The position numbers were made by a program, and so were the translations under genes. Shown in pieces: positions 12,913-23,466 of a DNA stretch of 64,000 nucleotides. Each line of letters opens with the position of its first letter. Within the stretch, counting starts at the first letter, position 1. The DNA lies in contig CM026562.1 in the NCBI GenBank assembly GCA_015143295.1, forward strand, positions 43,385,323 through 43,449,322. The letters run 5' to 3'. The notes beneath the pieces are model-generated. The model searched no databases, was not told where the DNA came from, and saw only the letters and a program-made list of their open reading frames with translations. The DNA comes from Tetracentron sinense. Lineage: Eukaryota; Streptophyta; Magnoliopsida; Trochodendrales; Trochodendraceae.

Positions 12913-15900
12913 TAGCATTCTAATGAACCATGCTCATTGAAGTTTGTTATGAGTGATCCCTAATAATGTGACACGTGGCATTTTTTTTCAAATCTGACCG
13001 TTGGATGTCAAGACGGGTTGCTCGAGAGACACGTGGCAAAATATCAACTTGATCGGACATTTATATACCATCCGATCGAAGAAGGGAAGATCATCCATTT
13101 CTATATCCTAGGTAGGGTCTAGTGAACCCTAAGGAGTTAATGCTGAAAACTAGGGTCTAATCTGACGGCCTAAACATGCCCAATCTGACTGATTTTTTGA
13201 CATGTGTCTCCAATAGACCTAACTTAACATCCAACAATCGGATTCAAAAAAATTGTGCCACATGTCATATTTCTAAAGGGACCACTCATTACAAGCTTTA
13301 ATGAGCATGGCTCATTAGTAGCTCTCCCTATATATGTATATATATATATCTGTGTACATTGTGTGTGCGCGCATGTATACATATTGAGAATACTATACAA
13401 ATTATTTAACTATAAAAATATATAAGTAGAGCAAGCAAATGCTAAAATTTAGATTTACTTTTTTATTCATATACGTATTAAACGTATTAAAGATGTTCAA
13501 TCATAAATTCATGTGGTAGATTTAGAATTTTAGAAAATAATTACAACAAAGTCATGAACTACATAGTACGCTAGTGGCTCCAAATCTTTGCAACGACTAT
13601 TAGGAAACTTAGTGTGAAGTAGACTAGAAGGATTTTAAAAGCCTAAATATGTTAAACATAATAAATTAAGTGTTAATTGAAACTAATATTATCATCATCA
13701 TTTTTAATGACTTCTCCCAAATAAAGTGTTATTAGTTGAAGCAAATAATGAAATTTTAAAAACAATGAACATATAAGTCAGTTACTTGGTTAGAACCCTA
13801 ATTTTAGTTGGTGAATAAGGCAGACACCACAAACATAAAGCGGGTCTCAAGGTGTGAGGCGTGCGCCTCATGCGAGCCTTCCACTTTGAGGTGTGAGCCT
13901 CATAGATTTTAAGCCTCATGGTTGAACGACAAGGCATTTTTATTGAGCCTCACCTCGAGGCGTAAGCCTCACAATATTTTTAAGACACTGCTACAGGGTG
14001 AGCGTGTCGAGAGGCATCAACATAGTACTAAAGGACATCTTAAAAGGATACGGTACAAAGTGGGGTTCGACAGTCGAAGTTTTGGGAAGACACGTTGTAT
14101 GACAACAATTTTTACTATCAGATTTTCCATCAGATTTTTTGGAGCTCTCCATCATGGTAGTAGAGAAAGAAGCATTAGTGGAAAGGTGCATCTTCTAGAG
14201 CCAAAGAAGGCTACGTGGATCCCAAGATTTAAGAGCAATGCCAACGATAGGGAGCTTTTATGCACTAGGAAACTTATTTGCATGATTGGAACAGAGTATT
14301 GAAGCGGCATCTAAATGCCTGAGAGTGGAAATGGAAAGAGAGAGGCGTCTTAAACAATGAGATTTTTCTGCAAAGCCACAGACAGTGTCTTAGACTAGTA
14401 CCCTGTCTGCCTAGTTTTGAAGACCGTGTCCCCCCAAGGTTGCATTCTTTTCTTGATGGATGGAATCATTGGATAGGATACTCACAGTGGATCATCTCAT
14501 TAGTTGAAGGTAGACTATACCCAATATGTGCCACATGTGTAAAATGATGAGTAAATCAAAGGATCAATTGCTTCTGCATATGAGTTTTTACTTTTTAGGG
14601 CTTTGGCATCATTTATTAAATCAGTTTAGTTTGGGGTACATCTAAATCTTTAAGAATCTTATCATCAGGTGGCATCAAGGTGAAGTCTTTTGGAGGATGA
14701 CCCATTTTCCATTTGTTGGTCCTTATGGAAAGAGAGAAATTTCTTTTCTTTTTTAAAGGTAAATTGAAATCAATGCACCCAGTGATTCTTAGTGCAATGC
14801 TCTCCAATTTTGGTCCTCTAATCACAAAAGCATTGTTTAAAAATGTCAATGCATGCCAATAAACTCCACCCGACATGCATCGGTTTCAGTGGGTCCGAAA
14901 CGATATATTCCCTAAGACATGATTGATTACCTAGTTTCGCCGACACATGTGGGAATAATTTCGTAATGTTTCAGTCACTTAAACTGAAGCATTATATCAA
15001 TAGTTATAAGTTCATAAATTCGGTTGACTTTAACCAAAGTTCAGTTGAAGTGTTGTTTTCTGAGAAACCTCCCAAACCATCCAAACTCCAATCTATTGAA
15101 ATTTGAAAACCTTCTAGGTTAGAGGCTCGTACACTAATTAGGCAGTATCTCTTCAACCTCACATCAAAACACTACTTTTGGGCGAATTTTGAAGATTGGG
15201 GAATTTTCCTAAAGTAATGTAATTTGCTTAGAGTTAATTTCTTTAGTGTTTTTCCATAAAAAAAAATGTGTTGTAATCCAACTAATTGTAAACGGATTTG
15301 AAGATGAACACTATGCAATCTTCTCAAATTTCATCCTAAAAGCCATGTTTAGAGTTAAATATTTTATATGCGATGAAGAATCATCCAAGCTACGGATTGG
15401 TTGAGTTAGATTTAATTTTTGAAAAAAATATTTTATTTTCTAATTAAAAAATAATATAAATATTTTTATGTTACATAGTACAATTACATTAATAACTTAA
15501 ATATTTCGGTTATATCTATAAGTTTTTACACGAATTGATTGTATGTTATAAATTTGAACTAATCTACAACTTGGTTACAAGCAAGTAATTGTGGACTTTT
15601 GCCCTTGGCTTGGATAGGGGTTGATTCTTAGATTTATGAATGTACTTCTAGGGTTCTTATACTGAAAGAATTCAATCTCCTTCACACAGATCCAATCAGC
15701 TGAAATTAAAGCTGCAAATATATGATTTCCCATCTGACCACAAGGTAAGAGTTTTATTCTATGGACTATGTAAAGGTAAAACTCTCTATATCATATACGT
15801 GAAAAAGGAGCTCTAGATGTAGTTCAATGGAAAATTTTGATTTTACTAAAAAGGATGTTTCATTGAATTTCTCAACCAAAATTTCCAGTAACAAAAGGCA

Positions 15901-18900
15901 AGTGAGCCAAAACAAACATAATTATCTATATCCAAGAAACAAGTTGGGACTTTGTTCTTACCTTTCCTTTCTTTGAAGTGTTTGAATCTGTTGGTTCAGG
16001 CTCATGTACAATCAAGGGAAGCTGTTCAGGGCCATTATTTAGAGGGCTCTTGATTGGAATATTTCCATCTTCAATGTCAAAAGTACCTTCAGGAGGAGGT
16101 GCAAGCATCTGATATACATATGTGTATAGAATGATCGCACCAACCTGACACATATACATCAAATTGAATTCAAAGAACAGTCAACGTTTAAATAAAGATA
16201 GGGAAACTCATAATTCATGAGATGTGAATGGATTAAATAAAAGAAAGATGAATGTAGGAGTAAAAACTTGAAGCCATAGAAGTATGTATACACCTTAGAA
16301 CAATCCAATAAAATGTTTTAATTTCTCTGTAACATAATGAATATACACTGTCCTGCCCACGCATGCCCTCTTTGCATTAATAAATCAACAAGTATTATTG
16401 TAATTCTTTTCTTGCATTTTTACTTTAGCAATGCTTGACAAAAGAAGGGTTATAAACTGCAAATGCTTTCTTTCCTAGATTCAGCGAAGTGGAAATAACC
16501 TGAGATTAAATAGTTTCAGTTAACCTTATGCAATTCAATGCCCTCCAGAATTCCTGATTGTAGAAAGGATAAAGTATGAGTTATAGTCATTATAGTCTGT
16601 ATTGGTTGCATACTAATACTAGAGGTAGCACCGATAACACTATTGAATGAGTTCCACTCTGGGTACATCTAAAATTAATGAGGGGAGAACTGAATAAAAA
16701 AATTTGCATCAAATACCCATTCATGCTAGTAACTTTCCATATGATATGCTGGGATAATTAGTATAATTCTTATTAATTCCATTGAGAAATTCTAGTAATT
16801 TCATGTAAGGATGTAACTTCTGAGAAGGCAGAACTACTGTTCACCCTAATATTGAGATAATCTCTCTTGTGAAAGATGCCTGTCAAAGTATTTACAGGTT
16901 GGATTGTGGGGAGAAAGGAATCTCCCCCAGAAAGCTTGATTCTGCAGAATCCAGAAAGGATGTCACTACCTATGGGAAAGTGATTATGGTTATGATGCCA
17001 GAAAACTAATAAGAAAAAAATAATAATAAAAGAAATTGAGGGTCCATCTCTAAGAGTATCCATCCAAAAACCATAGCAAACAATGCAAATTGTGTGACTG
17101 TGCACCAAGAATAGAGAGAACATTAATGAATGTCTACATGGAGATTATCTGATTTATTGACCTTAAGATGCATGTCCTTTGGGAAGTTTAAATACAAAGT
17201 GAAAACAAATTGATATGTACCACTTACCAAAAGAATGGGTTACCGATGACTTAAGAGCATGTAAGGTAAACTAGTTAAGAATTGAGCACTACATTAACTG
17301 CAAGTTTGCAATTGGATGAGAAAAAATGAAATACAACAACCACCTGACAGTTTGAAACCTACCCATTGGCCAAATGAGATATAAGCATTCCCATCTTGGC
17401 TACATTTATCTGAGTCACCAAATGGGTTGGACTTGTCTCGACATAAAGCCGCAATCAGGACAAGTGGTACATTCCCAATGTTCCCTGTATTCAAAGTTAA
17501 AACAAATGATACATCCAGATAATTCAAGGGATTTGACATGCTTAATCGCAATAAAAAAAGGGTCAAATGCATTCTTCCACAGAAACTCATGCTAAACCAT
17601 AAAATTATGAGCATCAAGTGTAGCTGGAATACGTTACATGCGAAAAAAATAAAAAATACTTTGTATAACAAATAAGTCATTCATGTGTACAGTTAGGGTA
17701 AGAAAGGTATAATGATACAAAATCTCCTGTTTAACCAACAGAGATAATCAGATTAAAGAAAATATCACAGTACCAAAATGTAAAAATTCAAATCATTGGA
17801 AACAATAATGTGAATACAAAATGCAAAATTCAAAAATCTGATATTAAAATAGATGTACAACATAGAATGAGTAAGATGATTTAAAAAGTAGGGTTCCAGA
17901 AGTAGATGAAGCGATTTTATACAGTGTAGAAAATTTAGAAAACTAAGACTTAATTGATTTATTAACAAAAACCCAAATTGGGTTTATAAATTACAAGATA
18001 AACTTAGGGGTCGTTAGGTTCGGATTATCAGAACTGATTTAATCGATTATAACCGCTTATGCCGGGATTATGGCAGAATAATAGTGTTTGGTTCAACCTG
18101 TCATAAGTGATTATGTAACAACCATTTGTGTAGATAACTAGTGTTTTCATAATCTCGCTGGGGGTGATTATGGGAGATTATAACTGCTTATGCACCTTTA
18201 AGATTAAGTGGAGATTATTGTAAGAACCCAATTTTGCGCCTCGTGTAGCCTATAAAACGTCTTAAGCTTGAGGCAGAGATTTTCCTAAATATTTTTTTTA
18301 AAATGACCAAAATACCCTTTTCAAAATGCCCAAATGACTGCTTATCAACATAGTGCTAACTGATTAGTCACGACAATGTTTATTCATGATTGTGCTTATT
18401 CACGACAACACTTATGATGTAATCAATTGTGACTACAATAATCCAAACCAAACGACGCCTTAATAATAGAATCCAATCTAGATCAACTTTTAAGTATCTA
18501 ACCAAATCTTATGAAGATAACCATGACAATTGGATTATCTTGATCTAATCTCTAGAGGGTTGATTGAGTACAACACTCAGACATCTAACATCCCCCTTAA
18601 ACTTATAATAGGTTTCCTTCTCGACTTTGAAGCTGGCTAATGACACGTTTCAAATTACACTGTACGTGGCCTCTATGGACCAAACACGAGCGCAGCAACA
18701 CGTTCACCCAAACTGCATATAAATCTTCACACATATAGGACAAATAAATGTGCTTTTGTGGACCAGTGATACTGGCCTCAAGGCGCTCAACGGGCAAAGA
18801 AAATGGGCCTCAACAAACCAAACACATGTGAATTTTGTAGGCCACACACACTAGCCTTAACGGACCAAGTGCACAGGCCTCAAAGGGCAAACACATGAGT

Positions 18901-21900
18901 CTCATCCGGCCCACATAAAAAAAAAAATTATGGGCCACACAAAAGGACCTCAAATAGGCCAAGAAACACATAGATGGGCTTGGGACCTTGTCCCGACTAA
19001 CAAATGGGCCAAAACAATATGGGTTAAGAAAACCCCTAGTTTCTCCTTCTTCTTCTGGCGGTGACTTCACTTTGGGAGTTTGGATTTCCAAGAGCCACAA
19101 CAATGGAAACTACACTGCCAAATCTGATGTGTGGTTCACTTTAGCACTTCAACTCCAAACATTTGCAGATCTAGAACACGAATGACACAAGCACAAAAGG
19201 CAGATCTGGTTCTTCTTCAGATGGGTACAGTCACAATGAATCAGATTTGGGCACTCAAACTTCAAGAGATTTGAAAACAAAAGGGAATATTCATCTTCTA
19301 AGACAAATAGAACTTCTAAAATAAAAGATCTACTAATAATAAAAGACTTCTAATAACTTAGCCAAACTATAATTAATAGGCCCAAATTAGAATTTGGCCC
19401 AAAACATCCTAGCCGAAATTAACCTGTGAGCCTTCTCTTATGAGGTGACTCATAAGACTGAAGCGGATTAGCTTGAAAAACACCTGGGGCTACCGAAACC
19501 TCTAAGAGTATGTGTGCCATTTAAACCACTTGATGAGGTGGCTCAGGATGCTCCTGCATCAATGTGGAAGCTGGTGCACATAAGAGATTGATTACATTTG
19601 ATTAACATCTAGAGGAATAAATTTATGCTTATATACTATTTGAGAAGCAAACTTTTAATTGATCGATTGGTGGAAAAAGAGACTACATAGGAATTCCCCC
19701 CATAAACAAGTAGTAGAAAGGGTAAGATTGAACAGAAAGACACCATACTAAAATAGAGACTCAATTTTCATGTGCAATGCAGTGTAGTCAAGGTGTCGCC
19801 TAGGCGATTTTGGGCCTCAACCGCCTAGGCGCCCCTCTAGGCGGTCGAACCCAGTAAAAAAAAAATCTTTTTTTTTTTTTGCTTTAAAAAAATTCAAAAA
19901 ATCCCAATAAATAGGGAAAAAAAAACATGTAATAAAGAAGTAACAAGATTCTAAATAGTTTTTTTCACTAAAAATATCGTTAGGCCCAGATTGCGGACGC
20001 ACTTCGTGCGACGCAGGGGGGGCTGCCCCCCTGCCACCCCCTAGGCAATCGCAGGGGGGCTTTGCTTAATATTATACATGGATAGTGAGACGAATTTGGG
20101 TATTTGGCCCAGATTTTGAAGTGTTTAATACTCCACTATATCAACATGTCTTTGGTTATGTGATGAATGATTGTAATAGACTTTTTATTTTATGTTTTTG
20201 TGGAATGTGGGTGTGGAGTTTTGGTCATGTGGGTGTGGAGTTTTGGTCTTTTGGATGTTATATATAATAATATATATACGTGATATATATATAATTATAT
20301 ATATATATATTTATATTAAATTTATCGCCTAGGCAACGCCTAGCCAGGGCTAATCGCCTGGACGCCTTGACTACACTGGTGCAATGAGTGCCAATTATGA
20401 CACAAGCTCTGAAGTTAAAATATACCAGCATAGAATTCAAAGTAAAAAAGATGAGATACTTGCACGCATCCATAAAATAAATAGATAAGATTTTACATCT
20501 CATAATAATTTACATGCACACATGCCCATCATACAGTAGAGCTAGACATATCAGAACATCAAAACTCTGACAGAAAAATCAAATAAACAAGCAAAGTCAC
20601 ATGACAAGTACCATGGCACAAAAAATTTACATGATTTCTCATGAAGAAATTACAAAACACAGATAATATCAAGATGGCTTGCATTTCACAATCAAGTGAT
20701 TTACCTATTCCAATTTGTATAATTGTAAACTTGAAGAATGGATATGGTGGGCGGGCGATGGAAGCAACAGCTAAACCTATTAGTGAGCCTGATATGGTAG
20801 ACAGAACTACATTGAAAGGAATAAACCACCTGAAAATGGAATAATATCAGTCACATGCCCGGAACTATCTGTTAAAAATGCGTACTAGAAGAAAAACAGT
20901 AAAAAAGTATACACCCAAAAGTCTTAGTAAAAATATTCTTCGAATTTTTCAAAAATTCACGAATTATTCGCAAATTTTAGGTGTGAAGAATTATTCTCCG
21001 AATCCTTCACAAATTTTGGGGTGCCAAATTATTCGTGAATTTCACGAATTTCGCATTAATTTGTTTAGTTCGACAAAATAAATTGTTTATTTTGTATAAT
21101 ATCTAATCAGATTGTTGGATATCTTTTTATAATTATTATCTTTTCCTGAATTTTCCCCGAATTTTTCCCGAACTTGAACCTTGCCGAATTATTCCCGAAC
21201 CCCAACTTTATCACTATGCCCAAAACCAACTATTAGGTAGTTCGGGTGAGCGGTTCCTTTCCCTAGGGGATTAGATCATGAATCAAATGTTTCCTTTCGG
21301 TAGGCCAGCTACGGATAGGCAAGTTGCTTTGGTAAAGGCAGAAGGAATGAGTTAGAAAAATTCTTGGGAACTCCTTTCCGGGAAAGAAAGTAAGAAAGTG
21401 GACTTTGAAAAAGATCTTTCCCGTGCTCGGAAGGGAAGGAGGTCGAATTCAAATCTCTCTTTGTTTTGGTATCGGCTCTAGTGGATTGGGTTTTTTGCCT
21501 ACATAAAGGTGTCTCCTTTCCGTTCCTGCTGGTCCAGTAGATCAGGAATGCAATTCAATGCAAGCGGTCGATAATGAATCAAATCTTCATGGTAAGCAAG
21601 GTCTTTTTTTGTACCGATCAAGCAAGGGAGGAAAACAGAGCTAGAGTTCTCTTCTCATTAAATGAAGAGATAATGGCGGGAAAGAAAAGTGTCACCAAAG
21701 AGAGAATGATTGTTTTTGTTAGTCAGTTTCGAGACTATGTTCAAGCGAGTCAGGCGATACAGATAGGAATAAGGTATTTGTTCCAAGGTACAAAGAGCAA
21801 ATCTGCTTTTGGCTTTTGGGATTAGCTTATCTTATTCTTTGGGAGACCGATCTCGATCACAGAAGAAAGACTGAAACAACTCCTTCTTTCGGGAGAGTTG

Positions 21901-23466
21901 TGTAAACATTATGAGAAACTGATAAAGCTATATAGGAAATACCAATGGAAATAACATGTTTAACTTATATTTCATTCCAAATTAACAATGACACCATTGT
22001 CTTCCAGTAAAAAGTATTTCCAAAAATTGTAAACTTCCACTTTCATAAGCAAGTAACATAGCAAGGCTGACCAGTAAATTCTCTGAAATTCGTTAAATGC
22101 AACTAGCGTGCGACTTTACCACACCCCAGGTAGTAAATTATAGACACTATAGTTCAAAATTTCTCTATTTGAAATTGTTATCACTAAATTCTACCAAATG
22201 ATCAAGAGGCTTCGATAAGAAAACCAAAGAACTTACAAAAGAGTTTGATGTAAAAGCATGCATTTAATATGTTACTTCAAGCACATTAGCTGCCTATAAA
22301 AAGCCCTGTTCAGTTTAGCTATTGGAGAAGGGATCCTGATGAGTTAAAATTGTTGAGTTAGTTTAAGGCTTTAAGCTGCAATGTAACAGTAAACTCATGC
22401 AACTTCACAGTCCAAAAACAAATTTTTGAATCTACTGATAAAGAAATTGCAGTTGGTATCATATTTTCAGCCTATGTGTACGTCTGCTAGTCAATCAGTC
22501 AATATTGGATGCGAGATGAAAATCCATATTCTTAACATGATACAACATGGTTGATCAATCAATATTCAACATGAGATGAAAACCCATATTCTTAGCATGA
22601 TCCAACATGGTTTAAAAGTAAAGTTGAAAGCTACAAAAATTACAGTCACATAACTCATAAAAAGAACCAGGATTGTTACATACCCAATATGATATTACTT
22701 TACTGTTCTAGAAATATAAGGAAAAAAGGGGGAAATATCTGATTCTTACCACTGAAGCATTTTCTGTAAAGTGATAGCTCGTCCAAGTTGAGAGAATATC
22801 AAGCATGGAAGCAAAAGTGAAAAGACCAACTACATCACATTTGACCAAGCAGTTAGTCATCCACATCACAAAATGAGAGACGACCGAAGAAAGATTATTT
22901 GAATGCCATCATCTTGTGAAAGAGAACTTCCAGGATCTAGAAAGTGTAAACTAATTCATTGAGATTCAACAAGTCCTAAGAGCATCTTAATCCAAATTAA
23001 AGTAGTTTCTCATTTCTCCTTCCAGCAAACAAAATCTCGACTTGCCTATTCTCAGTTTATACTTTTCTCTCCCGGAGTTAGAAAGTGCCTACTTATTGGT
23101 AAAGAACAAAAAGGACTACAAGCTCTTTATCAAGCCTATCTTCAAATTGTTGAAAGTGGTCAAAGGAGGGGAGAGAGAGAGAGAGAGAGAGCGCTTTTCT
23201 TCTCCGTGTCTCAGTCTCTACTATTGTCAAAAGTTAGTGAAGACAATCTTTAAGACCATAGACTAGAAATCCGTTTTGCTTACCCCATTTAGAAGCTTTC
23301 GTCCACTTGCAGGTAGAATGTTAACATACTTTGTCGCCATGAGAAAACCCAAAAAGCACATTGTGAAAACCTTGGCTATGGGTAAAACTGCATACTTCAT
23401 CGTCGTAAACAGCGATTGTTCCCCAGCCTGACTTGCCGCCTGGACTGACAACAGAAACCTTTCCAT
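4281..23466 (-). CDS. PILS6: PIN-LIKES (PILS6/PILS2-type) auxin carrier, 10 exons
   Basis: PILS proteins are multi-pass carriers of the endoplasmic reticulum membrane that hold auxin inside the ER and so lower nuclear auxin signalling (family knowledge). Coding exons on the minus strand are 23466-23284, 22829-22750, 20829-20705, 17484-17363, 16144-15962, 8171-8097, 7187-7087, 5381-5329, 5056-4868 and 4402-4281. They total 1233 nt (410 aa plus stop), with every junction GT-AG and every phase matching. Family blocks appear in order: KYVNILPASGRKLLNG, RPPYPFFKFTIIQIG, GNIGNVPLVLIAALCRD, FGQWVGAIILYTYVYQM, FLYEKLKLKQI, MIPCILLALGGN, GRLVLVPPVGLGIV, LLLQHTMPTSVLSG and FWVHIFAIFSMAGWIVLY. Hydrophobic stretches at both ends flank a hydrophilic loop at about residues 185-232, as in PILS. 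Length is slightly below the usual 415-460 aa, mainly from a shorter loop. The ATG at 23466 is the first in-frame ATG and matches the family MER- start. Subgroup assignment (PILS6 versus PILS2) is from memory and less certain than the family. Confidence 0.93.
4868..5056 (-). CDS. PILS6: PILS coding exon 9
   Basis: 189 nt, residues 308-371. Encodes GPGNSKLGLRTTAAIIFGR, LVLVPPVGLGIVMLADRLGF and FVLLLQHTMPTSVLSG, the C-terminal transport-domain core. Confidence 0.93.
5329..5381 (-). CDS. PILS6: PILS coding exon 8 (micro-exon)
   Basis: 53 nt, residues 290-308. Encodes EAMIPCILLALGGNLVN, the most conserved PILS signature. Acceptor CAG|G, donor G|GTAAGT; both split glycines complete correctly. Confidence 0.9.
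5461..5921. mobile_element. hAT-type MITE (TAGGGCTG family)
   Basis: 461 bp in PILS intron 7. Ends TAGGGCTGTAAACGGAGCGG and CCGTTTACAGCCCTA are inverted repeats; the body is full of TATCCG-like palindromic units. Flanking 8-bp duplications CTAGTAAT/CTAGTAAC differ at one base. Two relatives occur, at 32909-33941 and 62482-62996. Confidence 0.85.
7087..7187 (-). CDS. PILS6: PILS coding exon 7
   Basis: 101 nt, residues 257-290. Encodes ILAMILGAIPFLKQLIFTDD, then APLFFFTDSCIIL. Too short for a simple ORF search; found from the conserved peptide and its AG/GT borders. Confidence 0.9.
7721..8100. repeat. Two-copy tandem duplication in PILS intron 6
   Basis: Units 7721-7916 and 7917-8100 (about 190 bp) share long stretches such as TTTCACTCAGATTTTCACAC. 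The second copy abuts the exon 6 donor at 8097. Confidence 0.85.
8097..8171 (-). CDS. PILS6: PILS coding exon 6
   Basis: 75 nt, phase 0 on both sides, residues 232-256. Encodes FLAFLYEKLKLKQILKPPII. It follows the 7.8-kb intron 5 and is bounded 3' by a tandem duplication lying in intron 6. Confidence 0.88.
8830..9170. mobile_element. Possible hAT-like MITE within the decayed LINE
   Basis: Opposed GATACG-rich arms: AAACTGATACGAAACAGAC at the left and GGGACCGATACATCACC with CGTATTTTTAATCC at the right. Its position interrupts LINE homology. Borders are approximate. Confidence 0.45.
10043..12879 (+). mobile_element. Non-autonomous Helitron, 2.84 kb
   Basis: Starts TCTATACTATATACTAAAG and ends with hairpin CCCGTGC-ATC-GCACGGG (12852-12868), then CTAG at 12876-12879. 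It sits between A and T, as Helitrons do. No Rep/helicase frame is seen. The interior looks gene-like, with TC-rich leaders and a short open stretch at about 11150-11310. Confidence 0.85.
12893..13330. mobile_element. MITE (CTCATTA arms)
   Basis: Inverted arms: TAATGAACCATGCTCATTGA at left, and the complement of TTAATGAGCATGGCTCATTA at right, continuing into GAGTGATCCC/GGGACCACTC. It contains CTGACCGTTGGATGTCAA, shared with the repeat at 56581-56845. It lies in a TA/GA microsatellite. Confidence 0.75.
15962..16144 (-). CDS. PILS6: PILS coding exon 5 (central loop)
   Basis: 183 nt, residues 171-231. VGAIILYTYVYQMLAPPPEG ends a membrane segment. The rest is the hydrophilic, acidic central loop ending in SKKGK, the part that varies most among PILS proteins. 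Confidence 0.9.
17363..17484 (-). CDS. PILS6: PILS coding exon 4
   Basis: 122 nt, residues 130-170. Encodes GNIGNVPLVLIAALCRDKSN, then FGDSDKCSQDGNAYISFGQW. Ends in phase 0 at TGG|GTAGGT; exon 5 then resumes with VGAII, as in the family. Confidence 0.92.
18007..18459. mobile_element. Tourist-like (PIF/Harbinger) MITE
   Basis: 453 bp with ends GGGGTCGTTAGGTTCGGATT and AATCCAAACCAAACGACGCC, flanked by TTA on both sides (18004-18006, 18460-18462), the usual duplication of this superfamily. It lies in PILS intron 3. Confidence 0.85.
18463..19560 (-). mobile_element. Possible remnant of an LTR element
   Basis: On the minus strand AGTTTAAGGGGGATG resembles a polypurine tract followed by TGTTAGATG, an LTR-like start (about 18590). 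The upstream tract to about 19560 is GC-richer than the surrounding intron. No protein domain is recognised. Fossil, low certainty. Confidence 0.3.
19780..20378. mobile_element. hAT MITE (CAGTGTAGTCAAGG family), copy 1
   Basis: 599 bp in PILS intron 3. Termini CAGTGTAGTCAAGGTGTCGC and GACGCCTTGACTACACTG are inverted; perfect 8-bp duplications GTGCAATG lie at 19772-19779 and 20379-20386. Sub-terminal CGCCTAGGCG palindromes. A relative occurs at 28754-29451. Confidence 0.92.
20705..20829 (-). CDS. PILS6: PILS coding exon 3
   Basis: 125 nt, residues 88-130. Encodes WFIPFNVVLSTISGSLIGL, then ASIARPPYPFFKFTIIQIG. The split tryptophan codon at the exon 2/3 join gives the family's WWFIP. Confidence 0.92.
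20870..21220. repeat. GAATTATTC/AATTTTCCCGAA-rich tract
   Basis: Many short variants of CGAATTATTC, TTCACGAATT and CCGAATTTTTCCCGAA in PILS intron 2. It may be the arm of a degenerate MITE; no ends were found. Confidence 0.35.
21235..21905. other. Possible organelle-derived (mitochondrial-like) insert
   Basis: Base composition changes abruptly from AT-rich intron to a balanced, purine-run style (AAGAAAGTAAGAAAGTGG, CTTTCCCGTGCTCGGAAGGG, CTTCTTTCGGGAGAGTTG) typical of plant mitochondrial intergenic DNA. No organelle gene is recognised, so this is a style-based guess. Confidence 0.35.
22495..22613. repeat. 60-bp tandem duplication
   Basis: Two copies of a unit containing GAGATGAAAA(T/C)CCATATTCTTA and CAACATGGTT, in PILS intron 2. 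Confidence 0.85.
22750..22829 (-). CDS. PILS6: PILS coding exon 2
   Basis: 80 nt, residues 62-88, ends in phase 2. Encodes LVFSLLLPCLIFSQLGRAI then TLQKMLQ, a strongly conserved PILS block. Acceptor TAG|TTG, donor TG|GTAAGA. Confidence 0.92.
23176..23191. repeat. (GA)n microsatellite
   Basis: About eight GA units in PILS intron 1. Similar short tracts lie at 31494-31510 (GA) and 25746-25769 (CT). Confidence 0.85.
23284..23466 (-). CDS. PILS6: PILS coding exon 1
   Basis: Encodes residues 1-61 and ends in phase 0 at a G|GTAAGC donor. It holds the first hydrophobic segment (VLPIAKVFTMCFLGFLMA) and the conserved KYVNILPASGRKLLNG. The start context has A at -3 and G at +4, which is strong for a plant. 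Confidence 0.92.

Larger units (their letters stand above)
9905..13990. mobile_element. hAT element carrying a Helitron and a MITE
   Basis: Left end CAATATTTTAAAAGG and right end (complemented) CAGTGTCTTAAAAATATTG are related inverted termini. Inside lie GCCTCA/TGAGGC-rich arms (9921-9985 and 13850-13970). Flanks CTAGAGAG/CTACAGGG match at 6 of 8 bases. Without inserts the element would be about 0.8 kb. Confidence 0.65.
8690..14610 (+). mobile_element. Decayed L1-type LINE, split by later insertions
   Basis: Pieces of a reverse transcriptase occur in order: LVNEFLTC, then an RRETPY/QGDPL-like motif (8700-8790); LQFTNDTLIFCKW, corresponding to the YADD box, at about 9270; LGCKVRS with a LSYLGFPI-like stretch (9390-9450); a zf-RVT-like TIPNMCHMCK near 14520. 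Several stops and shifts break it. It is interrupted by an 8.83-9.17 kb repeat and by the hAT element at 9905-13990. Confidence 0.7.

Noticed and set aside
13922-14302. 126-codon plus-strand frame
   Set aside because: Crosses the hAT right end into decayed LINE sequence; no family match and an unlikely composition.
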